Notes under the pieces: model-generated
The model's database searches: none
Told to the model about the DNA's origin: nothing
The model's input: the letters and a program-made list of their open reading frames with translations, nothing else
Shown here: positions 54,716-63,205 of the stretch, piece after piece
Layout: the number at the start of each line of letters is the position of its first letter
Numbering within the stretch: position 1 is the stretch's first letter
Position numbers and translations under genes: made by a program
Assembly (NCBI GenBank): GCA_903840435.1
Contig: CAIMFV010000027.1
Coordinates: 62,001-126,000, forward strand
DNA from: an uncultured Caulobacterales bacterium
GTDB taxonomy: Bacteria > Pseudomonadota > Alphaproteobacteria > Caulobacterales > Caulobacteraceae
Length of the DNA: 64,000 nucleotides
Direction of reading: 5' to 3'

Positions 54716-56239
54716 CTAGCCGCACCGGGCCAAAAAGGCCTCTGCCTCGGCTGTCACAGCGGCGCGACGTTCCTCTGACCAGTTGCCTAGGGTGCGATAG
54801 GGCATGGCGAGACGGGGATTGGACGCCAACCGCGCTTGGTGTCGAATGAGAAAGGCCCAATAGAGATAGTTGAACGGGCAGGCTTCGCCTCCTGACTTCT
54901 GCTTGACGTCATAGGCGCACGCCCCGCAGGCATTTGACATGCGATCAATATAGGCCCCCGACGCGGCATAGGGCTTCGAGGCCATTTGGCCACCATCGGC
55001 AAAGACGGCCATGCCGAGCGTATTGGGCATCTCCACCCATTCAAAGGCATCGGCATAGACCGCCAAATACCATTGTTCGATCTCCTTCGGCGCGACACCG
55101 GCGAGAAGCGCAAAATTGCCGGTGACCATCAGTCGCTGAATATGGTGGGAATAGGCGTGGCGTGCGGTGTCGCTGATGGCGTGTTTGAGGCAGGCCATTT
55201 CGGTCTCTCCGGTCCAGTAGAACTGCGGCAAGGCGCGGGTCGCTTGCAGCGCATTGGCCTCGGCATAGCCCGGCATATGGGTCCAATAGACCCCGCGAAC
55301 ATATTCTCGCCATCCGAGGATCTGGCGAATAAAGCCTTCGACGGCGTTCAAGGGGGCAGCGCCTAAGCGCCATGCCGCCTCAGCCCCGTCACACACCTCC
55401 CTCGGCGTCAGAAGTCCAAGATTGAGGGCGGGTGAGATCAGCGAATGAAACAGGAAGGGCGCGCCCAGTTTCATCGCGTCTTGATAATCGCCAAACCAGG
55501 GCAGGCCGTGATCGACAAAGTCCTGGAAGGCGCGCAGAGCGTCACTGCGGGTCACCGGCCAATCGAAAAGCGCGATCTGGCCGAAATGCTCGGGGAACCG
55601 TTGGTCGACGACCGCCATCACCGCTTGGGTGACAGCGTCATGGGCAAATCGAAGGCGGTTTGGCGGTTTGAGGCCGCGCGGCAGGCGCTTGCGATTTTCC
55701 GGGTCAAAATTCCATTCGCCCCCCGCTGGCCGACCTGCCTCCATTAGGATGTGGTGCTCGCGTCGCATCTCGCGATAGAAGTGCTCCATCCGCCAGCTGG
55801 TTCGCCCGTTCGCCCAGGCGGCGAAGCGGTCGTGGCTGGCAAAGAAGCGGGTGTCCGCGCGCACCTCCACGGTGAGACCCGTCAGCGCCGTCCATTGCGC
55901 TACCTCACGCGAAAGCCGCCATTCGGAGGGTTCTGTGAGCACGATCCGGTCCGGGCGGCGCCTGGCGACAGCGCGGACCAGCTCCTTCGTCATCTCGCCG
56001 GAGTTTTCAGCCGCCTCAAGCGCCACATAGTCGACCGCAATTCCGCGCTCGACCAATTCGGCAGCGAAGTGGCGCATGGCCGACAGGATCAGGACGATTT
56101 TTTGCTTGTGGTGCGGCACATTGGTGAAGGCGTCTGCCGCCTCGACCATCAAGACGACATCGCGCCCGGGCTCGAGATCAGCGAGCGCCGATAGCGTATC
56201 GGTCAGCTGATCGTTGAAGAGGACACGCAGGACAGTCAT
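54716..56239 (-). CDS. FeS-type bacterial photolyase/cryptochrome (PhrB family)
   Basis: A 507-residue member of the FeS-BCP branch of the photolyase/cryptochrome family; Agrobacterium PhrB of this branch repairs (6-4) photoproducts, others signal light. The C-terminal FAD domain has FIRQILGWREYVRGVYW, HAYSHHIQRLMVTGNFALL and PNTLGMAVFADGG. Four cysteines for the 4Fe-4S cluster are present: MACLKHAISD, NACGACAYD (two) and EACPFNYLYW. The start ATG overlaps the DUF2256 stop as ATGA, indicating coupled translation. Confidence 0.92.
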   Translation of the reverse strand: MTVLRVLFNDQLTDTLSALADLEPGRDVVLMVEAADAFTNVPHHKQKIVLILSAMRHFAAELVERGIAVDYVALEAAENSGEMTKELVRAVARRRPDRIVLTEPSEWRLSREVAQWTALTGLTVEVRADTRFFASHDRFAAWANGRTSWRMEHFYREMRREHHILMEAGRPAGGEWNFDPENRKRLPRGLKPPNRLRFAHDAVTQAVMAVVDQRFPEHFGQIALFDWPVTRSDALRAFQDFVDHGLPWFGDYQDAMKLGAPFLFHSLISPALNLGLLTPREVCDGAEAAWRLGAAPLNAVEGFIRQILGWREYVRGVYWTHMPGYAEANALQATRALPQFYWTGETEMACLKHAISDTARHAYSHHIQRLMVTGNFALLAGVAPKEIEQWYLAVYADAFEWVEMPNTLGMAVFADGGQMASKPYAASGAYIDRMSNACGACAYDVKQKSGGEACPFNYLYWAFLIRHQARLASNPRLAMPYRTLGNWSEERRAAVTAEAEAFLARCG

Positions 56240-56397
56240 GAGGTTTGCGGCTTGGTGGCTTTAGCGCTTTGGCACCTGTGGGAACAATATTTGACCGCCT
56301 CCCAGCTGCGCGCCCACTTTTTGCGCCACGCAAAGGGCCGACCACAAGCCAGACAGATCTTGGTTGGTAGGTCTGATTTCAAGCGCATCTTGGCCAT
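56236..56397 (-). CDS. DUF2256 zinc-ribbon-like small protein
   Basis: A 53-residue protein of the DUF2256 family. It has two Cys pairs, CLACGRPFAWRKKW and YCSHRCQSAK, spaced like a zinc ribbon. The family is often next to or fused with photolyase/cryptochrome genes. I take ATG 56397 (MAKMRLKSDLP); ATG three codons in is possible, and a longer frame to 56472 overlaps the lipoprotein gene and lacks similarity. It is translationally coupled to the photolyase. Confidence 0.85.
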   Translation of the reverse strand: MAKMRLKSDLPTKICLACGRPFAWRKKWARSWEAVKYCSHRCQSAKATKPQTS

Positions 56398-56419
56398 GAG
56401 CAGCGGGAGACCGTCTATC

Positions 56420-57016
56420 TCAGGGCCGTGACGACGCGGGATAGGTGGTGTCGGCAGCGATGGCGTCGGCAATGGGTCGCTTCTGGTCCGGCTTGATAAA
56501 GGTCAAGGTGATCCGCCCGACATGGACGCCAAACTTGCTGACATCAGCACGATTAATCACCGCGCCATCGGCAAACAGGTGGCTCCAATCGTCCACATGC
56601 ACGGTGATGGTGGACTTGCCGAACGGCAGCCGCAACCCGTAAGCAATCCGCATGGCATTGCCAAAGGTTGTTACCTGCGCCACGCCATCGACGTCGCCAG
56701 CCCGCCCCTGCCAGTGCCCATCGGCTGCCTTTTGAAACACCCAGGTTCGGGTTTGGCGTTCGCCGTCATTCCACAAGAACCGCTCATAAAGGGTGAAGGT
56801 ATCGCCGGACTGAACCCCATCGGCGACCACGGTGAACGACCTGACCAAACGACTGTCACGTCCCTCAAACAAGCCATAGGCATAGGTTCGCCCCCGGAAA
56901 TAGCTCACAAGGTCGAAATTGGGCGTGGGTTGGCTATTGGTCTGCGGCGATAGTGTGGCACAGGCGCTGAGGCCCAGCAGCAGGACGGCCATGGCCAGAG
57001 ATTTCAACGGATGCAC
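56420..57016 (-). CDS. DUF3833 lipoprotein
   Basis: A 198-residue lipoprotein with a signal and lipobox LSAC (Cys19), followed by a DUF3833 domain (FDLVSYFRGRTYAYGLFEGRDSRLVRSFTV, GVAQVTTFGNAMRIAYGLRLP). Members are reported near photolyase and oxidoreductase genes in light/singlet-oxygen response clusters of other bacteria. It precedes the DUF2256 gene by 22 bases and is in the same direction, so the three probably form one transcript. The molecular role is unknown. Confidence 0.85.
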   Translation of the reverse strand: MHPLKSLAMAVLLLGLSACATLSPQTNSQPTPNFDLVSYFRGRTYAYGLFEGRDSRLVRSFTVVADGVQSGDTFTLYERFLWNDGERQTRTWVFQKAADGHWQGRAGDVDGVAQVTTFGNAMRIAYGLRLPFGKSTITVHVDDWSHLFADGAVINRADVSKFGVHVGRITLTFIKPDQKRPIADAIAADTTYPASSRP

Positions 57017-57101
57017 AACCCAAACTCCTCGGCTAGGTTTTAGGAGCTACGTCTGGTGCGCGAAGATGGACGCAAGGCGCTCGCGGCGCGGTCGATTGAG
57101 A

Positions 57102-57926
57102 TTAAGGCGTTCCAGCCGATGGCGCCGCACGATTTTCATGCACGGTGAAGGGCGCGGGATAGGCCGCAGCACCAAAGGTTGCGGCGATGGCCCGATTGGT
57201 ATCGAAAAAGACCTGACCGTAATGGCTGTTGTGGCAAAACGGGCGAACCGCAAGCACTGTGCCGTGCTCATTGAAATCGAGGATCTCCACTACCGGCGCC
57301 GGATCGGTCAAGACATTGGGGATGGCGGCCAGCGCTGGTTTTAGCAGCTCGATGGCGTGCAGCGCATCGACGCCAAAGGCGAGCTGCGCTGTGCGATCCA
57401 CCCGACGATAGGGATGGGCGCTATAATTCTTGATGATCTCGCTGGAAATCTTGCCATTGCCAACAATGACCATGACATTGTCAGGCGAATTGAGCGTGGT
57501 GTTGAAAAGACCAATCTCGGTAATCGTCCCCTCAACCGATCCAGCAACCACATAGTCCCCGACCTTGTAGGGGCGGAAGAGCACCAAAAAGGCGCCCGCC
57601 GCAAAATTTGCCAAGAGACCCGACCATGCCGCGCCAATGGCCAGGCCAAGCCCGGCAAGCAGGGCTGCGAAACTCGTGGTCTCGACCCCGAAATAGCCAA
57701 GGATCGACACCACCAGAATGATGTTCAAGGCGACGCCAAGAATATTGGCGATATAGCGCTGCAGGGTCGAATCGAAATTCCGCGCTGTCAGCACCCGTGA
57801 GAACAGCCCAACCGCGAAGCTGATTAGCCAACGACCGACGACATAAAGTACCACCGCACCGACGATTTTAAATCCCGCCGCCACGACGAAAGGCCAGGCT
57901 TGAGTCAACCAGCTATCCAATGCCAT
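57102..57926 (-). CDS. Small-conductance mechanosensitive channel (MscS family)
   Basis: A 274-residue MscS-family channel. Three membrane segments precede the pore-lining helix (SFAALLAGLGLAIGAAWSGLLANFAAGAFLVLF) and the beta domain entry FRPYKVGDYVV, followed by TEIGLFNTTLNSPDN and the C-terminal alpha/beta part. It opens under membrane tension to release solutes. GGGAGTG precedes ATG 57926; ten extra codons to 57956 are possible. Single gene upstream of the DUF3833 gene. Confidence 0.92.
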   Translation of the reverse strand: MALDSWLTQAWPFVVAAGFKIVGAVVLYVVGRWLISFAVGLFSRVLTARNFDSTLQRYIANILGVALNIILVVSILGYFGVETTSFAALLAGLGLAIGAAWSGLLANFAAGAFLVLFRPYKVGDYVVAGSVEGTITEIGLFNTTLNSPDNVMVIVGNGKISSEIIKNYSAHPYRRVDRTAQLAFGVDALHAIELLKPALAAIPNVLTDPAPVVEILDFNEHGTVLAVRPFCHNSHYGQVFFDTNRAIAATFGAAAYPAPFTVHENRAAPSAGTP

Positions 57927-58175
57927 CACTCCCACTAAGCGCACGCCACGCGCCACGCCCTACTGAACCGTTTGCACCCGCGCTTCATTCCGCGAGCTGC
58001 GCCGGTCTTAACAGAACAAAGCCGAAAACAGGAAGCCAAACGCGCGCAGCGCGTCAACCGGCCTGCAGCTGGCTCGCGAGGGGCAAATTCGTCCCTTGGG
58101 TTGCGCGGATTTGCAAGCTGACTAGTGTGGGCGTGTGCGAAGACACGCAAGAGACGTCCGTTGAAAGTTGCCCAA

Positions 58176-59507
58176 ATGCGAAATCAGACAAAATGGCGCG
58201 CCGGTTTGGCCTTGGCGCTCAGCGCGGCGAGCCTCGCCTTGGCGCCCACCGCCGGGCTGGCGAAGGACTATGTGGTGCATGCCGGGCGGCTGTTTGATGG
58301 GCTGGATAAGACCATCCGCAAGGAGGTGACGCTGCGCATCCACGACGACCGGATTGTGGCGGTTGAACCGGGCTACCAACCGGCGCCCGCCGGGGTCGAG
58401 GTGATCGACCTGACGCAAGACCTTGTGGCGCCGGGCCTGATTGATTGCCACGTCCACATTGCCGAGAGCTTCCACGCTGGCGACGCCATTCGCGGCTTGG
58501 TGACGCGCACACCGTTCGACAAGGAAATCGACGGCGTCAACAATATGAAGGCCTCCTTGCTGGCAGGCTTTACCACAGTGCGCGATGTCGGCGATCCCAC
58601 AGGTGTGGTGGTGGCGCTGAAGCATGCCGTCGCCCACGGTGACATACCCGGCCCGCGCTTGTGGGTTGCGGGCGAGCCCTTGAGCCCGACCGGCGGTCAC
58701 GGTGATGATGCAAACGGCATCAATCCCGAAATCACCAATCCGGCCTGGGCCTCCAACCTGATTGACAGCCCAGACGCGGCGCGCCGCGCCGTGCGGCGCT
58801 TACGGCGCGAAGGCGCGGACCTCATTAAGATCCTCCCGTCGGGCGGCGTCATGTCGATTGGCGATGACCCGAATTTGCAATTGATGACCGATGACGAGAT
58901 CAAGGCCGTGGTCGACACGGCCCACGCCTTGAATATGAAGGTCGCTGCCCACGCCCACGGCGAGATTGCGATCAATCACGCTCTCCAGCTGGGTGTCGAT
59001 TCCATCGAACACGGGTCATTCGCCGACGCCGCCTCCTATGCGATTTTCAAGGCCAAGGGCGCCTATCTCGTCCCCACCCTGTTGGTCGGTATGCGGGTCT
59101 ATCAGCACGCCAAAACCCACCCCGAAGACCTCAATCCGTCGACGGCGGAAAAGGCTTTGGTGATTGGCCCGGTCTTGCAAAAAAATCTGCACGACGCCTA
59201 TGCGGCCGGGGTGAAGATCGCTTTTGGCACCGACACCTTTGGCATGAGCGCCCATGGTGAAAACGCCCAAGAGTTCGGGCTGATGGTGCAAGCGGGCATG
59301 CCGCCCATCGAGGCACTCTGGGCCGCGACCCATAATGCCGCCGATCTCATTGGCTCAAAGGACATTGGCGCGCTAGCGCCTGGGCGGTTCGCTGATCTTG
59401 TCGCGGTGAAGGGCGATCCCACCACCGACATTACCGTCATGGAACACCCAGACTTCGTGATGAAGGGCGGCGCCGTGGTCAAATCAGGCGGAAAATCCAC
59501 GCTTTAG
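58176..59507 (+). CDS. Exported amidohydrolase, Xaa-Pro dipeptidase/imidazolonepropionase-like
   Basis: A 443-residue metal-dependent amidohydrolase with a Sec signal (LALALSAASLALAPTAGLA). Zinc ligands His92 and His94 are in GLIDCHVHIAE, the candidate carbamylated Lys is in LIKILPSGGVMS, further ligands in AHAHG and SIEHGS, and the Asp in FGTDTFGMS. Sequence features match the family with prolidase-like L-Xaa-Pro carboxypeptidases. ATG 58176 is chosen because the signal follows it. Single gene. Confidence 0.88.
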   Translation: MRNQTKWRAGLALALSAASLALAPTAGLAKDYVVHAGRLFDGLDKTIRKEVTLRIHDDRIVAVEPGYQPAPAGVEVIDLTQDLVAPGLIDCHVHIAESFHAGDAIRGLVTRTPFDKEIDGVNNMKASLLAGFTTVRDVGDPTGVVVALKHAVAHGDIPGPRLWVAGEPLSPTGGHGDDANGINPEITNPAWASNLIDSPDAARRAVRRLRREGADLIKILPSGGVMSIGDDPNLQLMTDDEIKAVVDTAHALNMKVAAHAHGEIAINHALQLGVDSIEHGSFADAASYAIFKAKGAYLVPTLLVGMRVYQHAKTHPEDLNPSTAEKALVIGPVLQKNLHDAYAAGVKIAFGTDTFGMSAHGENAQEFGLMVQAGMPPIEALWAATHNAADLIGSKDIGALAPGRFADLVAVKGDPTTDITVMEHPDFVMKGGAVVKSGGKSTL

Positions 59508-59578
59508 CGGCGGAGGCAGGAAACGGGCCGCTTCTGGGCGGGAAAATACTTTCTTCGAGCGCGGCGTGACGGCCAAAT

Positions 59579-59797
59579 CTAAGGTGCCTCGACGAGGAAG
59601 AATAGTGTTTCTACCGTCGTCTCCAGAGCGCTTGCTAGCGCGAGCGCAAGGGTGGTCGAAGGGACGAAAACGCTATTTTCAACCGTATTTATGGTTTTCC
59701 GCGAGACGCCAATGACCTGGGCTAAATCGGCTTGGGTCAATCCCTTCGCTGTACGAAATGCCCGCAAATGATTTCCAAGCTGGCGTTCACCCTTCAC
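59579..59797 (-). CDS. Small Xre-family regulator
   Basis: A 72-residue helix-turn-helix protein that is nearly all HTH: LGNHLRAFRTAKGLTQADLAQVIGVSRKTINTVENSVFVPSTTLALALASALE. Such small regulators often sit next to a membrane protein gene. It is encoded just after the membrane protein, overlapping its stop by 11 bases, and starts with GTG 59797. The perfect palindrome at 60524-60539 is its likely operator, by position. Confidence 0.9.
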   Translation of the reverse strand: MKGERQLGNHLRAFRTAKGLTQADLAQVIGVSRKTINTVENSVFVPSTTLALALASALETTVETLFFLVEAP

Positions 59798-60494
59798 GTT
59801 CAGCCCGCCAATTCAACCAAGCAAAGGTCCAGGCAGGCACAGTCGCGCAGAGTAGCAAAGCCCCCGGCGCCGCCAGGACGGCCCACGTCGCGTGATAGAG
59901 CCCCAAACTGAACAAGGCCACCAAACTGGCCATCGCTGTCAGATAACCCGTTTCGAGGGCTTTCGCGCGAAAACTTCGGATCAGTTCATCGTCGAACACG
60001 TAATCATGTTTGGCACCCCCGGTGTTGAGGAGGATTGAGAGGAGACTGGCTGGAACCGCCGCTGCTAAAGATATAGCGAATATCCAGCTTGGAGAGTCAC
60101 CATGCCCAGCCAGGATGGCGGCGCTGAAATGGAAGATCCCGGGGAGCGCGCCCAACGCGGCAATGGGCATGAACACCAAGGCGCGCCCTAGTTTGCGCTG
60201 GTCTTTGTCGCGTTGGCCCGTCCGGAGGAGAAGCCTTTTTCGGTCCTCACCTGGACGGGATCTCCATCCAAGGACCCCGGCACCCACCCACACGAACATG
60301 ACCGCAGCACCTACGGCCCAAAAATTCCGCGGGATGGCTGATAGCTGTATCGAACCGCGAGCGAAGCTCAACGCGGCCAAGAAGCCCACGACCCCGGCGC
60401 CCAGCGCAAACAGCAAAAGCGCCGTTCGAATATGCCTCTCCCGGCGCCGCTCAGAGCGGATGATTTTATCAGCTTCCAGACTGTCCGGGACCAC
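59787..60494 (-). CDS. Multi-pass membrane protein of unknown function
   Basis: A 235-residue membrane protein with about six hydrophobic segments, including LLLFALGAGVVGFLAALSFA, WAVGAAVMFVWVGAGVLGW and VLAAPGALLLCATVPAWTFAW, and a charged N-terminus (IIRSERRRERHIR). I do not recognise the family. The start is GTG 60494, seven bases after a strong AAGGAGG; a GTG at 60518 lies before that site and is less likely. It is co-transcribed with the Xre regulator that follows. Confidence 0.72.
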   Translation of the reverse strand: MVPDSLEADKIIRSERRRERHIRTALLLFALGAGVVGFLAALSFARGSIQLSAIPRNFWAVGAAVMFVWVGAGVLGWRSRPGEDRKRLLLRTGQRDKDQRKLGRALVFMPIAALGALPGIFHFSAAILAGHGDSPSWIFAISLAAAVPASLLSILLNTGGAKHDYVFDDELIRSFRAKALETGYLTAMASLVALFSLGLYHATWAVLAAPGALLLCATVPAWTFAWLNWRAEREG

Positions 60495-60523
60495 GCGAGC
60501 GCCTCCTTGATTTGACACCTTAG

Positions 60524-60539
60524 GGTTACATATGTAACC
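60524..60539. promoter_or_regulatory. Perfect 16-base palindrome, candidate Xre operator
   Basis: GGTTACATATGTAACC is a perfect palindrome 30 bases upstream of the membrane protein start, in its promoter region. Its location and symmetry suggest autoregulation by the Xre protein encoded by the operon's second gene. No second copy is seen nearby. Confidence 0.7.
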
Positions 60540-60830
60540 GATAGGTGATATGCGTCAAGGAAGATTCTCTCACCTCCAACCGGCCTCAGCCGCGTTACGT
60601 CAGCCAACCTGCATCTCGCAATTGGTTCCCGCGTGCTGCGGTCCAGGCGCTCGCGTGGCGACGATAGACACCCACAAGCTTTTCCGCTTCCACGCTCATG
60701 TCAAATACCTCGCCAGCACTCACATCGCCTTGCTGCTAACAGTTTGTTTTTGTTGATTTCTTCATAATTTACCTCCTAGCTTTGTCCGTCGACTGAGCGT
60801 GAGTCGAACGTCCGTGAGAGGAGCGAGGAG
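60540..60830. other. Intergenic region upstream of usg
   Basis: About 290 bases with no supportable gene. It becomes AT-rich near 60730-60775, where the usg promoter may lie. No confident promoter element was identified. Confidence 0.45.
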
Positions 60831-61103
60831 ATGAAGGTTTCGCCCGAGTTTCGCCTTCAGATGGAAGGCTATGGCCTCACCACCGCCCATATCTTTTACC
60901 ACATGCCGGATTTTCACTCCGTGCTGCAAAGCTTCGTCTGGCAAGATTATGATATTGCGCCGGATTTTCCGCACATGAAAAAGTTCCTCGACTTCTGGCG
61001 CGACAATCTCGACGGCGCTCTGCACTCGGTGCGCTACTGCCATCAACACCTGATCAAGCCCTGTGAGTGGCGGGCCGTGGAGGGTGAGTTTCGGGTCGGC
61101 TAG
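60831..61103 (+). CDS. usg: Usg family protein
   Basis: A 90-residue Usg-family protein (KVSPEFRLQMEGYGLTTAHI, YHMPDFHSVLQSFVWQDYD, HMKKFLDFWRDNLDGALHSV). In several alphaproteobacteria the gene lies near trpF, but its function is unknown. Here the neighbour is cutC, converging with a four-base overlap of the stops. GAGGAG precedes ATG 60831. Confidence 0.9.
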   Translation: MKVSPEFRLQMEGYGLTTAHIFYHMPDFHSVLQSFVWQDYDIAPDFPHMKKFLDFWRDNLDGALHSVRYCHQHLIKPCEWRAVEGEFRVG

Positions 61104-61870
61104 ACGTCCCGCTCACGCGCGATCTCAGCCAAGATCGTCACCATCTGCGCCACGGTCTCAGCGCAGGTTTCCCGGTCGGAGGCGGACGTAAAGCCGAGCG
61201 TTTGTGACTTGGTGATCAGGTGGGGCGCGAGATGCTGAAACACCACCTTGCGCCCGCAACTGCCATGCGCCTCTCGCGCACCGGTCGTGCGCATGACGGT
61301 GGCGAGGGTGCTGGGCGTCAGGCCTGAGCCGGGCATGACGCTAATCCGGCCTTGCGATTGCCGCACCAGGGCTGCGATCATGTCCAGGCCTTCTGGAGCG
61401 GTGCGCGCGCCGCCGGAGGTCAGAACCCGTTCAAAGCCAAGCTCAATCGCTGCCTCCAAGGCTTCGGCGGGGTCGGGCGTAAGATCAAAGGCACGGTGCA
61501 GCGTCAGGCCAAGGCCGAGCTTCAGCCCATGGTCGCAGAGTGGCCGCAAGGCATCAACGTCCAAACGGCCATCTTGCAGGTTTGCGCCAAACACAGCCCC
61601 CGCCAGCCCCGCCGCCTTGGCCGCGTCCAGGTCGGCGCACATGACCGCGATATCGTCGGCGTTGTAATGATAGGCGCCAGGGTGCGGGCGGATCATCGCA
61701 TAGGCGGGAACACCAGATCTTGCCGCAAGGTGCATAAATCCGAGTGACGGCGTGACGCCAGACAAGGCGAGCGATGAGCAGAGCTCAATCCGGCTCGCCC
61801 CCCCAGCCACAGCGGCGGCGAGGCCTGCTGGACTATCAACGCACACCTCAAGCCCGATCTTCAAAACCAC
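61100..61870 (-). CDS. cutC: CutC family protein
   Basis: A 256-residue TIM-barrel protein of the CutC family, named for copper homeostasis although its biochemical role is uncertain. Conserved pieces: GLEVCVDSPAGLAAAVAGGASRIELCSSL, SGVTPSLGFM, MIRPHPGAYHYN, FGANLQDGRLD, LTLHRAFDLTPDP and RVLTSGGARTAPEGL. The start is GTG at 61870. It converges with usg. Confidence 0.93.
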   Translation of the reverse strand: MVLKIGLEVCVDSPAGLAAAVAGGASRIELCSSLALSGVTPSLGFMHLAARSGVPAYAMIRPHPGAYHYNADDIAVMCADLDAAKAAGLAGAVFGANLQDGRLDVDALRPLCDHGLKLGLGLTLHRAFDLTPDPAEALEAAIELGFERVLTSGGARTAPEGLDMIAALVRQSQGRISVMPGSGLTPSTLATVMRTTGAREAHGSCGRKVVFQHLAPHLITKSQTLGFTSASDRETCAETVAQMVTILAEIARERDV

Positions 61871-62036
61871 TGCTCTTGCTCCGGCCGTTTTACCCGGCCC
61901 ACAGTGTCAGCTTGGCACGCGACGGACAACTGGCCCTTTGGAAAGCGGATGGATGCTTGCATTGGGACGCGACATGTCGACCTAATGGCAAACTCGGCCT
62001 CATCACCGTCTCTGTCCGTTTGAAAAGTCCATCACC

Positions 62037-63080
62037 ATGACTGATCGTCGCACCCTCCTTGCTTCCGCCCTTCTGGCGTCTGCCTTGCCCAACGGCTCTG
62101 CATTCGCGCATGGACGCCCGATCAAGGGAGGCGCGCGCTTAGCCAAGCCGTGCGTTATTTCGACCTGGGATTTTGGCGTAGCCGCCAATAAGGCCGCCTT
62201 TGCCAGCTTGAATGCCGGGGGCTCTGCCCTCGACGCCGTCGAGGCTGGGGCGCGCGTCCCCGAAGCGGACCTCAATAATCACAGCGTTGGCCGGGCGGGG
62301 TATCCAGATCGTGACGGCCATGTCAGCCTCGATGCGAGCATTATGGACCATGACGGGCGCTGCGGGGCTGTGGCTGGATTGGAGCACATCGCCCACCCGG
62401 TTTCCGTGGCGCGGCTGGTGATGGAAAAGACGCCGCACGTGTTGTTGGTCGGCGATGGCGCGCTGCAATTTGCTCTGGAGCAGGGCTTTCCGAAAGAAGA
62501 GCTTTTGACGCCGCAATCCCGCGCCGCCTGGGAAGACTGGCGAAAGACCCACAACTACGCCCCAAGGGCCAATAGCGAGGTCGGCGATTATGGCAAAGGC
62601 GCCACCCCTGCGGGAATGCCCGGCGGCGCGACCAATCACGACACCATCGGCATCTTGGCGCTCGACGGCCAAGGGCGGCTCGCCGGTGCCTGCACCACCA
62701 GCGGTATGGCGTGGAAGCTGCGCGGGCGGGTCGGCGACAGTCCGATTATTGGCGCGGGCCTCTATGTGGATGGCGAGGTCGGCGCTGCGACCTCAACCGG
62801 TGTCGGAGAAGAAGTCATCCGAACGGTCGGCAGCTTTTTAGTGGTGGAACTGATGCGCCAGGGCTTATCGCCTATGGCCGCCTGCAAGGCTGCGGTCGGA
62901 CGTATTCTGAAGCATAAGCCAGACGCTGCCAAAACCTTGCAAGTCGGCTTCTTAGCCTTGAGCCGCTCAGGCGAGGTGGGCGCCTATGCTATTCAAAGCG
63001 GGTTTCGCTATGCCACCTGCGACGCGCATAAACAGGACGGCCTATTCGACGCCAAGGCGAGCGCTATTGCGCCGCTCTAG
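62037..63080 (+). CDS. Glycosylasparaginase / isoaspartyl aminopeptidase-like Ntn hydrolase
   Basis: A 347-residue Ntn hydrolase of the asparaginase 2 superfamily. The predicted nucleophile is Thr203 in GGATNHDTIGILALD, at which the precursor self-cleaves; the beta chain begins there. Other conserved parts: CTTSGMAWKLRGRVGDSPIIGAGLYVD. It cleaves N4-(beta-N-acetylglucosaminyl)-asparagine or isoaspartyl bonds; the substrate is open. The N-terminus TDRRTLLASALLASALP resembles a Tat-type leader without the full consensus. It is separate from the downstream permease by 125 bases. Confidence 0.88.
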   Translation: MTDRRTLLASALLASALPNGSAFAHGRPIKGGARLAKPCVISTWDFGVAANKAAFASLNAGGSALDAVEAGARVPEADLNNHSVGRAGYPDRDGHVSLDASIMDHDGRCGAVAGLEHIAHPVSVARLVMEKTPHVLLVGDGALQFALEQGFPKEELLTPQSRAAWEDWRKTHNYAPRANSEVGDYGKGATPAGMPGGATNHDTIGILALDGQGRLAGACTTSGMAWKLRGRVGDSPIIGAGLYVDGEVGAATSTGVGEEVIRTVGSFLVVELMRQGLSPMAACKAAVGRILKHKPDAAKTLQVGFLALSRSGEVGAYAIQSGFRYATCDAHKQDGLFDAKASAIAPL

Positions 63081-63205
63081 GCGCCCTGCCCGCAAGATGT
63101 GCGGCTGTTCGTCTTTAGGGACGGTACGCGATGAAAAGCTGGCGCGGCGTGGCCAAACTCGCGAGAGGTCACACCTCAGTTTCCATGGCCAGGAGAGACA
63201 CACCG

